Shown one piece after another: positions 37,879-46,171 of a DNA stretch of 64,000 nt (its first letter is position 1; the number at the start of each line of letters is the position of its first letter). This stretch comes from Bacteroidia bacterium (GTDB lineage: Bacteria; Bacteroidota; Bacteroidia; Palsa-965). Location of the stretch: the NCBI GenBank assembly GCA_023151315.1, contig JAKLJE010000017.1:1-64000 (forward strand). Direction: 5' to 3'. The notes below the pieces were generated by a model, which was given only the letters and a program-made list of their open reading frames with translations, had not been told where the DNA came from and ran no database searches. A program made the position numbers and the translations under genes.

Positions 37879-39132
37879 ATGATCCTCAATTACATCTGGA
37901 TTGGCTTTTTCGTTATCGGCTTTGTCGTGGCGCTCATTCGCACAATCTACGGCTATGCAGTCGGCAGCGAAACAGATGCGCATGTATTTGCCGAAATCGG
38001 AATGGGCACATTTACGTCAGCGAAAAGTGCATTCACCGTTGCACTTGGACTTACAGGCACACTGACTCTATGGATGGGGCTGATGCGCGTAGGAGAAAAA
38101 GCGGGCGCAGTAAATTTTCTTGGTCGTCTGATCGGTCCTTTCTTCGCGCATTTATTTCCGGGAGTTCCGAAAGGTCATGCCGCGCACGGACAAATCATGC
38201 TGAACTTTTCGGCAAACATGCTTGGACTCAGCAACGCGGCAACACCAATGGGATTGAAGGCCATGCAAAGTCTGCAGGACATCAACGAAGAAAAAGAAAC
38301 CGCATCGAATTCCATGATCATGTTTCTGGCGTTAAATACAGCCGGACTCACGCTGATTCCGGTAACCATACTGGCACTTCGCGCCACAAGCGGTTCTGCA
38401 AATCCTACTGATGTTTTCGTGCCGATTCTCATTTCATCATTCTGTGCCACACTCGTCGCTATTCTCACCGTTGCATTACGACAGCGCATTCTCAGCTCGA
38501 AACTTATTATGTGGCTCGGAGGCGGAATTGCATTGATGGCAGGAGTGATCGCGTTGTTCATGAATCTTTCTCCGCACGCCAGAACAGAAGTTTCAACCGT
38601 TGGAGGAAATTTTATTTTATTCGGCGTGATCTTGGCTTTTATCGTTGCGGCTGCGTTGAAGAAAATCAATGTGTACAGCGAGTTCATCGAAGGTGCAAAA
38701 GAAGGATTCGGGACCATGGTAAAAATTGTGCCGTATCTGGTGGCAATGATTGTGGCCATCGGTGTTTTCAGAAACTGCGGAGCGATGGATTACATCACGC
38801 AAGGACTTACGTCGCTTTTCACGTGGATCGGAACCGACACTCGTTTCGTTCCTGCTATTCCTGTTGCGTTAATGAAACCTCTGAGCGGAGGAGGAACAGA
38901 AGGTTTGGTGGTAAGCCTTATGAACAAAGAAACAAGTTTCGGTCCGGACTCATTTGTAGGTCGACTTGCATCCATCATGTATGCTTCTGCCGATACAACC
39001 TTCTACATCGTGGCACTTTATTTCGGTTCCGTTGGTGTACGAAATACACGATATGCAGTAACTGCAGGTCTTGTGGCCGATTTCGCAGGAATTCTGGCTG
39101 CGATTTTTGTGGCGTATCTTTTCTTCGGGTAA
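37879..39132 (+). CDS. Nucleoside-recognition (Gate) domain membrane protein, SpmA-SpmB fusion
   Basis: 417 residues with about ten membrane helices. The first half is SpmA-like (AKSAFTVALGLTGTLTLWMG, GQIMLNFSANMLGLSNAATP, GLKAMQSLQ) and the second half SpmB-like (FIEGAKEGFGTMVKIVPYLV, MKPLSGGGTEGLVVSLMNKE, ADTTFYIVALYFGSVGVRNT). In spore formers these are two proteins; non-spore-formers such as Bacteroidota carry the fusion, whose transport substrate is unknown. The REP-like cluster begins right after the stop. Confidence 0.92.
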   Translation: MILNYIWIGFFVIGFVVALIRTIYGYAVGSETDAHVFAEIGMGTFTSAKSAFTVALGLTGTLTLWMGLMRVGEKAGAVNFLGRLIGPFFAHLFPGVPKGHAAHGQIMLNFSANMLGLSNAATPMGLKAMQSLQDINEEKETASNSMIMFLALNTAGLTLIPVTILALRATSGSANPTDVFVPILISSFCATLVAILTVALRQRILSSKLIMWLGGGIALMAGVIALFMNLSPHARTEVSTVGGNFILFGVILAFIVAAALKKINVYSEFIEGAKEGFGTMVKIVPYLVAMIVAIGVFRNCGAMDYITQGLTSLFTWIGTDTRFVPAIPVALMKPLSGGGTEGLVVSLMNKETSFGPDSFVGRLASIMYASADTTFYIVALYFGSVGVRNTRYAVTAGLVADFAGILAAIFVAYLFFG

Positions 39133-39136
39133 TTAA

Positions 39137-39377
39137 TAATATCACCCCTTCGGGGTTCTGAGATACGCGACTCTTCTGCATTTTTATAATCATTTCATCC
39201 CTTCGGGATTATGAAAGTCAGTTCGTACTTGTAATCTTATGATAATATCATCCCTTCGGGATTACGTTAATTTAATCCACGCTCATAAATCATGTGCAAT
39301 CAAACCCCGAAGGGGTGAAACGATTATTGTACTGTGTAAATGAAACAGTAGCAAACCCCGAAGGGGTGACATTATTA
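39137..39377. repeat. Cluster of five palindromic REP-like elements
   Basis: Five copies of (A)TCA(C/T)CCCTTCGGG(G/A)T are present: direct at about 39137-39161, 39186-39212 and 39243-39268, inverted at about 39300-39326 and 39352-39377. Each core CCCTTCGGG or CCCCTTCGGGG is a tight hairpin with a TTCG-type loop, and AT-rich TAATAT-like flanks are shared. Direct and inverted pairing is like bacterial BIMEs. The last copy reaches the stop codon of the adjacent Y1 transposase gene. Confidence 0.92.
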
Positions 39378-39845
39378 CTCCGGCTTTTCATGCCAGTCGA
39401 ATAAAAATTCATCCTTGTAATCTATTTCAAAATCCTTTAGAAGATTCAAATATTCCTCTCTAAAGCTACTCTTTCCATGATGCTCTTCCTGATTCAGAAT
39501 GTAGTTGAAGACAGACGTCACTTGTGAATTGGCATAAGAGAAAACACCATATCCCTCTTGCCACTGAAATTTACCCTTCACCAACTTCTTCTCATTTATA
39601 AAACGAGATGAATTATTCTTGATATCCCGAACTAAGTCAGCAATAGAACAGGCCGGCTTCAATCCAATAAAACAGTGGACATGATCCTCAACACCATTGA
39701 CGATAATCGATTTGCAACCCTTTTCTTTAATTATTCCCGCCATATATTTAAATACTTCGTCCCGCCAATTTTTGCTCAGGAGATTCTCTCTGTATTTAAC
39801 TGCGAAAACAACGTGTATATAGACCTGCGAATATGATCCTGCCAT
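39375..39845 (-). CDS. Y1 (IS200-like / REP-associated tyrosine) transposase
   Basis: 156 residues from the ATG at 39845; the longer ORF starting at 40109 only adds the antisense of the epimerase gene. MAGSYSQVYIHVVFAVKYRE is the usual start. The HUH metal site is VNGVEDHVHCFIGLKP (HVH), and the catalytic Tyr is in TSVFNYILNQEEHHGKSSF. The family makes single-strand cuts at hairpins. Five REP-like palindromes next to its 3' end suggest a RAYT-type enzyme acting on them, rather than a simple IS200 copy. The gene is visibly more AT-rich than its neighbours. Confidence 0.92.
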   Translation of the reverse strand: MAGSYSQVYIHVVFAVKYRENLLSKNWRDEVFKYMAGIIKEKGCKSIIVNGVEDHVHCFIGLKPACSIADLVRDIKNNSSRFINEKKLVKGKFQWQEGYGVFSYANSQVTSVFNYILNQEEHHGKSSFREEYLNLLKDFEIDYKDEFLFDWHEKPE

Positions 39846-39938
39846 ATTTCTGTTTTTCGCGCAAGATAAATCAACGGTTTTTCTTAACCGTTTGTAAATG
39901 CATGTCAGAGTCCGATCAATATATTTAACTTTACACCC

Positions 39939-40943
39939 GTGAAAATCTCCGCATCCATCTACTCGACTTCTGCTGAACTTGAAAAGGTTGTTAAAGACCT
40001 GGATGCACACCGCATCGATTTGTTCCACGTGGATTGTAACGATGATGTGAACGTCTTCAACGACATCGAGAAAATCCGCAGCATCAGCAAAACACCGGTT
40101 GACCTGCACATCATCTCGAATGATCCTGAAAAGTATTTTCCGCTATTAGAGAAAACGCCTTGTGACTATGTCACGTTTCAGTACGAAAATCTTCCGGGCA
40201 AACTGAGTGTTCCTGCATCTATAAAAGGGAAACTCGGTTTGGCAATTACAGCAGTTTCAGATATCGATGCATTCGACGTTTATGCCGATCGTTTCGATTT
40301 CATTCTGATGATGGCAACCATTCCCGGAAAAAGCGGAGGAGAATTCAATAAAGAAATCTTCAGAAAGATTCGCGCCTTCAGAAGAAAGTATCCTGAGAAG
40401 CGCGTGCATGTTGATGGCGGTGTGAATGGAGAAGTTTCTTTCATTCTTCGCAACATGGGCGTGTATGCTTCTGTTTCCGGATCGTATCTTTTCAAAGCGG
40501 ATACATTGGGCCTCGCGTTGCTCAATCTGAAAACGCATGAGAATGAATCGCATTTTCTGGTGAAAGACTTCATGCTTACCAATGGCGAAATTCCGGTGCT
40601 GCATCCTGGTGAAAGAAGTTTTGCCAACGTGCTGAAAAACATCGAAGAGTTTCAGATGGGGTTCACGATTCTTGCAGACAACAACGGAAAACTCGAAGGA
40701 ATCATCAGTAACGCTGATGTGCGCAAAGGGTTGATGAAGAATATTTCTGATCTGAATTCTATTTCGGAATCGGATATTACCAATAAAACGCCGGTGACGG
40801 TGAATGAAAATGCCAGTGTTGTGGATCTGATCCGACTGATCAAATCAAAACGATTCCCGATTACTTATTTGCCTGTTGTGAACGACGAAAACCAAGTAAC
40901 GGGAGCCTTAACATTTTTCAATCTTATCAAAGGAGAAGCGTAA
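39939..40943 (+). CDS. Ribulose-phosphate 3-epimerase-like barrel fused to a CBS-domain pair
   Basis: 334 residues. Residues 1-210 are an RPE barrel with all four catalytic positions: Ser in ISASIYSTS, His and Asp in IDLFHVDCNDD, His in VDLHIISND, and Asp in KRVHVDGGVNGE; the phosphate loop is GKSGGEF. Residues 212-334 hold two CBS motifs (VKDFMLTNGEIPVLHPGERS, then TNKTPVTVNENASVVDLIRL). RPE normally lacks CBS domains, while KdsD arabinose-5-phosphate isomerases carry a CBS pair after an SIS domain. It heads an operon-like run with DAHP synthase and a KdsC-like phosphatase. Epimerase activity is likely; the CBS pair may sense a nucleotide or sugar phosphate. Confidence 0.88.
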   Translation: MKISASIYSTSAELEKVVKDLDAHRIDLFHVDCNDDVNVFNDIEKIRSISKTPVDLHIISNDPEKYFPLLEKTPCDYVTFQYENLPGKLSVPASIKGKLGLAITAVSDIDAFDVYADRFDFILMMATIPGKSGGEFNKEIFRKIRAFRRKYPEKRVHVDGGVNGEVSFILRNMGVYASVSGSYLFKADTLGLALLNLKTHENESHFLVKDFMLTNGEIPVLHPGERSFANVLKNIEEFQMGFTILADNNGKLEGIISNADVRKGLMKNISDLNSISESDITNKTPVTVNENASVVDLIRLIKSKRFPITYLPVVNDENQVTGALTFFNLIKGEA

Positions 40944-40981
40944 GGTTGTCACCCTTCGGCTACGCTCAGTCTGACAACCTT
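40942..40981. repeat. Hairpin element of dispersed TTCGGCTACGCTCAG type
   Basis: AAGGTTGTCA (40942-40951) and TGACAACCTT (40972-40981) form a perfect 10-bp stem around CCTTCGGCTACGCTCAG. The left arm overlaps the stop codon of the epimerase gene. From memory, similar gtcaccc-ttcgact-acgctca elements recur in many Bacteroidota genomes; only one copy is in this window. Confidence 0.75.
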
Positions 40982-41004
40982 CCAGTAAAACAGAATTTTA
41001 AATT

Positions 41005-42003
41005 ATGATCATAGAATTAAAATCCTCCATTAACGAAACCCGTGCAAACGAAATTGCGGCTGACGTTAAAGCCTTCTGCATTCATTATGAAGGAAAATAT
41101 ACGCTCATCACTTCGTCTTCTGTAAAAGAACTGGATGCAAAATATCACAGCGAAGCGGATCGTGTAACCGTGCTGAACGATGACATGCAGCTTTCTTCAC
41201 GTGCCTGGAAACAGGAAACGCGTTTGATTGACATCAATGGCGTGAAAATCGGCGGTAACACCAATCACACGGCGCTGATCGGCGGACCATGTTCTGTTGA
41301 ATCAGAAGAACAAATTGAACAGAGCGCACAGTTGATGAAAGAACTCGGCATCAATATTCTTCGTGCCGGAGCATTCAAGCCGCGCACTTCTCCTTACACA
41401 TTTCAGGGAATGGGTGTTGATGGATTAAAGCTGTTGGCGAAAATGCGTGATAAATACGGCTTACAGATTATTTCCGAAGTACGCGACGCAACCAACGTAG
41501 AAGATCTGATTGAATACGCTGACATTATTCAGATCGGTGCAAAATCCATGTACGATCACGGTATTCTGAAACGTTGCGGAAAAACCACAAAACCTATTCT
41601 TCTCAAGCGCGGGTTCGGCACCACACTTCAGGAGTTTTTGCAGTGCGCAGAATTCATTCTCGCCGGCGGAAATCCGAATGTAATTCTCTGCGAACGCGGT
41701 ATCCGTACTTTCGAAACTAAAACACGTTTCACTCTTGATCTTTGCGGTGCTGCATGGATGAAACAATACAGCAATCTTCCTGTAATTCTCGATCCGAGTC
41801 ATGCTATCGGTTACGCTTACGGCGTTCCTGATCTCGCTCGTGCGTGTACAGCAATGGGCGTTGACGGATTGTTGATTGAAGTGCATCCGAATCCGAAAGT
41901 GGCGAAGTCCGACGCTTCACAGCAATTGAATCACGATGAATTCCGTGCGCTCACGAAAACACTCAAAGGTGTTGCAGAAGCGATTGGGAGGAAGATCATT
42001 TAA
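41005..42003 (+). CDS. aroF: 3-deoxy-7-phosphoheptulonate (DAHP) synthase, type I-beta
   Basis: 332 residues. Residues 1-75 are a ferredoxin/ACT-like N-terminal domain as in the Thermotoga enzyme, which mediates Tyr/Phe feedback. The barrel follows: IGGPCSVESEEQIE, LRAGAFKPRTSPYTFQGMGV, KPILLKRGFGTTLQEFLQCA, VILCERGIRTFE, and LDPSHAIGY with metal residues. The KPRTSPY and ERGIRTFE motifs favour DAHP synthase over KDO8P synthase. It condenses erythrose-4-phosphate with PEP to begin the shikimate pathway. It sits between the epimerase-CBS fusion and the KdsC-like gene. Confidence 0.94.
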   Translation: MIIELKSSINETRANEIAADVKAFCIHYEGKYTLITSSSVKELDAKYHSEADRVTVLNDDMQLSSRAWKQETRLIDINGVKIGGNTNHTALIGGPCSVESEEQIEQSAQLMKELGINILRAGAFKPRTSPYTFQGMGVDGLKLLAKMRDKYGLQIISEVRDATNVEDLIEYADIIQIGAKSMYDHGILKRCGKTTKPILLKRGFGTTLQEFLQCAEFILAGGNPNVILCERGIRTFETKTRFTLDLCGAAWMKQYSNLPVILDPSHAIGYAYGVPDLARACTAMGVDGLLIEVHPNPKVAKSDASQQLNHDEFRALTKTLKGVAEAIGRKII

Positions 42004-42009
42004 GCGCTT

Positions 42010-42081
42010 TTTCACCACATAGGCACATAGGTCACTTAGGTTTCACATAGAGTCGCGAAGCGACTTCGTCAAGACGAAATA
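42010..42081. repeat. Dispersed-type repeat and back-to-back palindromes upstream of the HAD gene
   Basis: ACCACATAGGCACATAGGTC (42013-42032) is of the CACATAGG dispersed type, followed by AGTCGCGAAGCGACT (42051-42065) and TTCGTCAAGACGAA (42065-42078), two adjacent palindromes ending 5 bp before the ATG at 42084. Only single copies occur here. Confidence 0.7.
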
Positions 42082-42083
42082 GC

Positions 42084-42740
42084 ATGAGCACATTTGCAGG
42101 TAACCTTTCCTTCTTACTCCGCAAACACGAACTTGAAAAAGCTTCGCTAGGTGCAGAATTAGGAATTTCGAACCTCGCGCATCCGCTACCCGATGAAATT
42201 GCGCTGATTGCAAATCGCTTCTCTCTCTCAACAGATCTGCTTCTGAAAATAGATCTCGAAACGCGGGAAAATGCACGCAGCAAAGACATCCGCATGGTGA
42301 TTTTCGATATCGACGGCGTGATGACGGATGGTGGAATGTATTACACGGAATCCGGTGATGAATTCAAAAAATTCAATGCGAAAGACGGAATGGTGATTCG
42401 TCGTTTACGTCAGCGCGGTATTCATACAGGAATTATTTCTCACGGCTTTAACACCAAACTCATTCAGAATCGTGCGGATCGCCTGCACATTTCACACGTT
42501 GAGGTTTCACAGGTTCCGAAGAAAGAAACGCTGGCGCGCTGGTGTAAAGAGTTGAACATTTCTTTCGAGCAGGTTTGTTTCATTGGTGATGATCTGAACG
42601 ACGAAGACATCATCCGCGTTGCCGGATTCTCTGCTTGTCCTGCAGACGCCGTTGACGCTGTTAAAGAAATGGTTCACGTGGTGTTGCAACGCAAAGGCGG
42701 AGACGCCTGTATTCGCGAATTAGTGGATTTGTATTTTTAA
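42084..42740 (+). CDS. KdsC-like HAD phosphatase with N-terminal HTH-like domain
   Basis: 218 residues. From about residue 70 it is a capless KDO-8-phosphate phosphatase-type HAD: DxD motif MVIFDIDGVMTDGGMYY (D75, D77), GIHTGIISHGFNTKLIQNRA, and CFIGDDLNDEDIIRVAGFSA. KdsC is about 170 residues; the extra 70 N-terminal residues (LSFLLRKHELEKASLGAELG, then ALIANRFSLSTDLLLKID) read like a degenerate XRE-type helix-turn-helix. It follows DAHP synthase and the epimerase-CBS fusion. The phosphatase substrate, KDO8P or another 2-keto-sugar phosphate, is inferred from family. Confidence 0.88.
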   Translation: MSTFAGNLSFLLRKHELEKASLGAELGISNLAHPLPDEIALIANRFSLSTDLLLKIDLETRENARSKDIRMVIFDIDGVMTDGGMYYTESGDEFKKFNAKDGMVIRRLRQRGIHTGIISHGFNTKLIQNRADRLHISHVEVSQVPKKETLARWCKELNISFEQVCFIGDDLNDEDIIRVAGFSACPADAVDAVKEMVHVVLQRKGGDACIRELVDLYF

Positions 42741-42754
42741 TTCTATAGGGATTT

Positions 42755-43240
42755 ATGAGGTACTTAGCACTAATGATCTTTTTGTTCGTTATTCTTTGTG
42801 GATGCAACTCAGACTCGAACACTTCTGCGCCACTGAATTTTAATAATGAGAAGATTCAATTGCGCTTTAATCCCGAATATACAGTAGAAGTGGACACAAA
42901 GTCGGACTCTATCACGCGCTATTCACATGATTTCGTTGACACGCTGCTCAACGGCTTCCCGATTTCATATTCGAAATCTTCTCGATTATCCGGCACTACA
43001 TCCCGCTTAACAACAGATTCCGTCGCCTTTTATTGCTACACTCTGATCAGCGACACAGCAACCATCAAAGGAGAAGTAACATCTTCCTCTTATTTTACCA
43101 TTTCAATTAACAAAGGTTTGGCGCAATATGAGGCTCACTTTAGTTTAGTTTCAAATTGGAAAAGCGTTAGTAACAACCTTGGGGCATTTCATTTGTTTCT
43201 GGAAAGAAATAATCTTCTGCCGCCAAATCAAAAAGACTAA
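42755..43240 (+). CDS. Hypothetical lipoprotein
   Basis: 161 residues with a lipoprotein signal (RYLALMIFLFVILCGCNSDS, lipobox LCGC). The mature part is beta-rich and Ser/Thr-rich (TTSRLTTDSVAFYCYTLISD). No family is recognised. It begins 14 bp after the HAD gene stop and could be its downstream neighbour in one transcript. Its DNA is noticeably AT-rich. The 124 bp after it hold nothing recognisable. Confidence 0.72.
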   Translation: MRYLALMIFLFVILCGCNSDSNTSAPLNFNNEKIQLRFNPEYTVEVDTKSDSITRYSHDFVDTLLNGFPISYSKSSRLSGTTSRLTTDSVAFYCYTLISDTATIKGEVTSSSYFTISINKGLAQYEAHFSLVSNWKSVSNNLGAFHLFLERNNLLPPNQKD

Positions 43241-43364
43241 CCCTTTTTTGATTAAATCGTTGCAAGAGAACTTCGAGTTCACCTAATTAAACATCACGCC
43301 CAACTTCACTGCCGATATAACTCAATTTACCCAGGTCTAAAGTCTAACGTCTCTCGTCTGATCA

Positions 43365-43769
43365 TCAAATCTTCACCCACTTCTCTCCCACAAGTGTTCT
43401 TTCTGTGCCGTCCGGCATCAACACCACAACACCTTCGATGCAAATCCAGCCGGAATGCGGTTGCTCTTTCACCCATTCCCTGCATTTAACTGGAAGAATG
43501 TTCCCTGTGATTTTAACTTCCTGGTAGGTGCCATTTCGGGTTATTGAAAACATCCAGCGCTGAACAGTGTAATCAACCTTAACTCCCGAAGTATCGTAAA
43601 CGGTAAGAACGCTGTCGTGAGTTATTCGTGCCGAAACGTATCCTTTTCCTGTTCCCTTGAGGTAATGTATATATGCTGCGTCACCGATTTTCATTGTGTC
43701 TGCAACTTCCTGACCACGGAGTATATTTCCGGTGCAGATAAGCAGAATGAGAAATAGAACTGTTCGCAT
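43365..43769 (-). CDS. Hypothetical small exported protein
   Basis: 134 residues. Signal peptide MRTVLFLILLICTGNILRGQ, then a beta-rich mature region with DAAYIHYLKGTGKGYVSARI and YTVQRWMFSITRNGTYQEVK. The phrase TRNGTYQEVKITGN could be a small GldM-type or immunoglobulin-like strand pair, but no family call is possible. It is divergent from the serine hydrolase gene. Confidence 0.65.
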   Translation of the reverse strand: MRTVLFLILLICTGNILRGQEVADTMKIGDAAYIHYLKGTGKGYVSARITHDSVLTVYDTSGVKVDYTVQRWMFSITRNGTYQEVKITGNILPVKCREWVKEQPHSGWICIEGVVVLMPDGTERTLVGEKWVKI

Positions 43770-43925
43770 AGGAGCTCGTTTTGTTCCTCAAATATAAAAC
43801 AATCCGCCGCGTCCGTATTTGAGTTGATCTGCGTGTAAATTCTTTGTTGCGCCAGCTGTATCGTTTTGCGCTTATTCGCGTGCAACGCGAGTGGTGAATG
43901 TAATCTGCTTTGTTATCTTCACGTC

Positions 43926-45428
43926 ATGAAAAAGATATTCGCTTTCATTGCACTATTCATCGCTGTTTCACTCTGCGCGCAGCAACCGGCATTCATCACC
44001 GATTCACTTTCAACATACATGAAACGCGAAATGGCAGCCTGGAATATTCCGGGCGCTGCAGTTGCTGTTGTGAAAGACGGAAAGGTTGTTGTTTCACAAG
44101 GATACGGCGTGAAAGAACAGGGTAAAACGGAAGCAGTAAACGACGAAACTCTTTTTCAGATTGCATCGTGCTCAAAAGCGTTTACAACAACAGCTCTTGC
44201 TGTTTTACACGTTGAGAAAAAAATCTCTCTCGACGATTCCGTTGTGAAATTTATTCCGGGTTTTCGTTTGTATGATAATTACACCACAAACGTCTGTACG
44301 GTGCGCGATCTCGTTTGTCACAGAATCGGTCTGCAAACTTTTCAGGGCGATTTTGCGAATTGGGGCTCCAATTTCACACGCGCAGAAATCGTTGGGCAAT
44401 TGGCGAAACAAAAACCTGTTTACGGATTCCGTGCGGCTTACGGCTATTGCAATGCGGCATATCTGACTGCCGGAGAAGTCATTCCGGTTGTTACAGGAAA
44501 AACGTGGGATCAGTATGTACACGATCAATTCTTTGTGCCGTTGAAAATGAATCGCACCTCAACAACCTATGAAGCGTTGATGGCCGATAACAACAAGGCT
44601 ACAGGGCATTCCTACTTTCTCGGGAAAAGTGTTACTATTCCTTACGACAACATCAACAATCTCGGACCTGCAGGATCAATTAACTCCTGCGTGAAAGATC
44701 TTGCCAATTGGGTAATGTGTCAGCTCGACAGCGGACGCTTTGATGGCAAGCAGGTTATTCCCTTCGCTGCGCTTCAAGAGACGCGTAAACCGCATATGCC
44801 GCTTCCTGCGCGCACGAAAGGCTCTCACCTGGCAAGTTATTGCCTCGGATGGCAAACGATGGATTACAACGGTGTACAGCCTTTCTGGCACAACGGCGGA
44901 ACCAGCGGCTTCGTTACAACGGTTTGTTTTGTTCCGGAGTTGAATCTTGGAATAGTGGTGCTCACGAATACCGATCAGAACAATCTCTACAACGCGTTGC
45001 GTATGCAGATCATTGATGCGTATCTGAAAATGCCTTATAAAAATTACAGCCAGTTGAGTCTGGTTCCCTTCCTGAAAGGACGCGCAGCCGAAGACAAGGA
45101 AATAGCGGAATGGCAAAAAGCAGTTGCTGCAAAACCGAAATTACCATTGCCTGCTTCTGCTTTTGCAGGAACGTATGTAAATCCGGTTTACGGCAAGATG
45201 GTTGTGGGTGTGCAGAAGGAAAAAATCACATGTCTTTTCGAACACCATCCGAAGATTTACGGTTCATTGGAATATATGGGCGATTCCACTTTCCTCTGTA
45301 CGTACAGCACGCCTCTATGGGGAATCAAGAAAGCGCCGTTTAAGATTAAGGACGGAAAAGTAACCGCGATTACTATTTCTGTAGCGGATTTCGTGGATTA
45401 TATGCCGTATGAATTCATCAGGCAGTAA
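43926..45428 (+). CDS. Serine hydrolase of the class C beta-lactamase family
   Basis: 500 residues from the ATG at 43926, which begins a signal peptide (MKKIFAFIALFIAVSLCAQQ); the longer ORF (43866) masks it. The catalytic SxxK is ASCSKAFTT (Ser 81, Lys 84), the YxN motif is YGYCNAAYL, and the HxG/KTG-like motif is FWHNGGTSGFVTTVCF. Residues about 420-498 form a DUF3471-like C-terminal domain (FAGTYVNPVYGKMVVGVQKE). Substrate may be D-peptides, esters or lactams. It overlaps the 3' end of recO by 11 bp on the opposite strand. Confidence 0.93.
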   Translation: MKKIFAFIALFIAVSLCAQQPAFITDSLSTYMKREMAAWNIPGAAVAVVKDGKVVVSQGYGVKEQGKTEAVNDETLFQIASCSKAFTTTALAVLHVEKKISLDDSVVKFIPGFRLYDNYTTNVCTVRDLVCHRIGLQTFQGDFANWGSNFTRAEIVGQLAKQKPVYGFRAAYGYCNAAYLTAGEVIPVVTGKTWDQYVHDQFFVPLKMNRTSTTYEALMADNNKATGHSYFLGKSVTIPYDNINNLGPAGSINSCVKDLANWVMCQLDSGRFDGKQVIPFAALQETRKPHMPLPARTKGSHLASYCLGWQTMDYNGVQPFWHNGGTSGFVTTVCFVPELNLGIVVLTNTDQNNLYNALRMQIIDAYLKMPYKNYSQLSLVPFLKGRAAEDKEIAEWQKAVAAKPKLPLPASAFAGTYVNPVYGKMVVGVQKEKITCLFEHHPKIYGSLEYMGDSTFLCTYSTPLWGIKKAPFKIKDGKVTAITISVADFVDYMPYEFIRQ

Positions 45429-46146
45429 GCACTGCTGACAGAATTTCGTGGCTTTGCATTTTCTGCATTGCAGGGATGTGTGCTTCGTAATAGCGAAGCA
45501 ACGTATTGAGAATCACTTTGCGTTTTTCTCCGTTAAGGTTCATTTCTCCCATTTCCTCGAATGTTGCACGTGAAACGAGTTCAAATAATCGTGATTCCGG
45601 TTCATCGAGATAGTTGAAGTGTCCGGGAACTCCGTCAATGTAAATTCCGTTTACAAGATCGAAAACACTTTTTTCTCCGGCTTCATTCTCCAGCGGATAG
45701 AATCCCAGGTACTTCGTGAGGTTCATCATGAACAGCAAATGAAAATCTGCCGTGCCGTCAACGGCGAGATCCAGTATCTGAACCGATTTGGAAATATAAT
45801 CGTAAAGCTGCTCGTTACGTTCTTCTTCACGTACAGTTCTGTGTAAGAGTTCTGCCGTAAACAATGCGAGACTCGTTTTCACAATATCGCTGTGCAACTG
45901 CTGATAGGCAACGCCCAAGGCGAGATCTTTTATACTGTGCAGATTGCTTTTCTCTTTGATCTCAACACGAAGTTCAAGTTGTGTGAGCGGCTGCAACAAA
46001 GGCGATTTTATTTTCCCGCTTTTACTGCGCGAAACCGTAACGATGAATGACTGTAATCCGAAATCGCGGGTATAAATCTTCGCAATAACTCTGTTGTCCG
46101 AGTACGGAACAGTGTGTATTACGATGCCTTGTGTTTGATGAAGCAT
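45418..46146 (-). CDS. recO: DNA repair protein RecO
   Basis: 242 residues. The N-terminal OB-fold starts MLHQTQGIVIHTVPYSDNRV and continues KIYTRDFGLQSFIVTVSRSK; the rest is helical with the zinc-site Cys pairs lost, as in many Bacteroidota RecO proteins. It loads RecA with RecF and RecR. It lies 25 bp downstream of the PorZ-like gene and probably shares its transcript. A 16-bp parS-like sequence (TGTTGCACGTGAAACG) occurs inside the gene at 45562-45577. Confidence 0.93.
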   Translation of the reverse strand: MLHQTQGIVIHTVPYSDNRVIAKIYTRDFGLQSFIVTVSRSKSGKIKSPLLQPLTQLELRVEIKEKSNLHSIKDLALGVAYQQLHSDIVKTSLALFTAELLHRTVREEERNEQLYDYISKSVQILDLAVDGTADFHLLFMMNLTKYLGFYPLENEAGEKSVFDLVNGIYIDGVPGHFNYLDEPESRLFELVSRATFEEMGEMNLNGEKRKVILNTLLRYYEAHIPAMQKMQSHEILSAVLTA

Positions 46147-46171
46147 TTACGATTGCTGCAGGCTGCTGCCG

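Noticed and set aside
39375-40109. Transposase of 244 residues
   Set aside because: The extra 88 N-terminal residues are the antisense of the epimerase gene; the conserved start MAGSYSQ is at 39845.
41005-42003. KDO-8-phosphate synthase
   Set aside because: The KPRTSPY and ERGIRTFE motifs and the N-terminal ferredoxin-like domain favour DAHP synthase I-beta.
43866-43925. Extra N-terminal residues on the serine hydrolase
   Set aside because: The 20-residue extension has no export signal, whereas ATG 43926 opens a clear one.
45562-45577. A functional parS site inside recO
   Set aside because: TGTTGCACGTGAAACG is close, but it is in a coding region and CACGTG by chance is expected several times in 64 kb; noted only as support.
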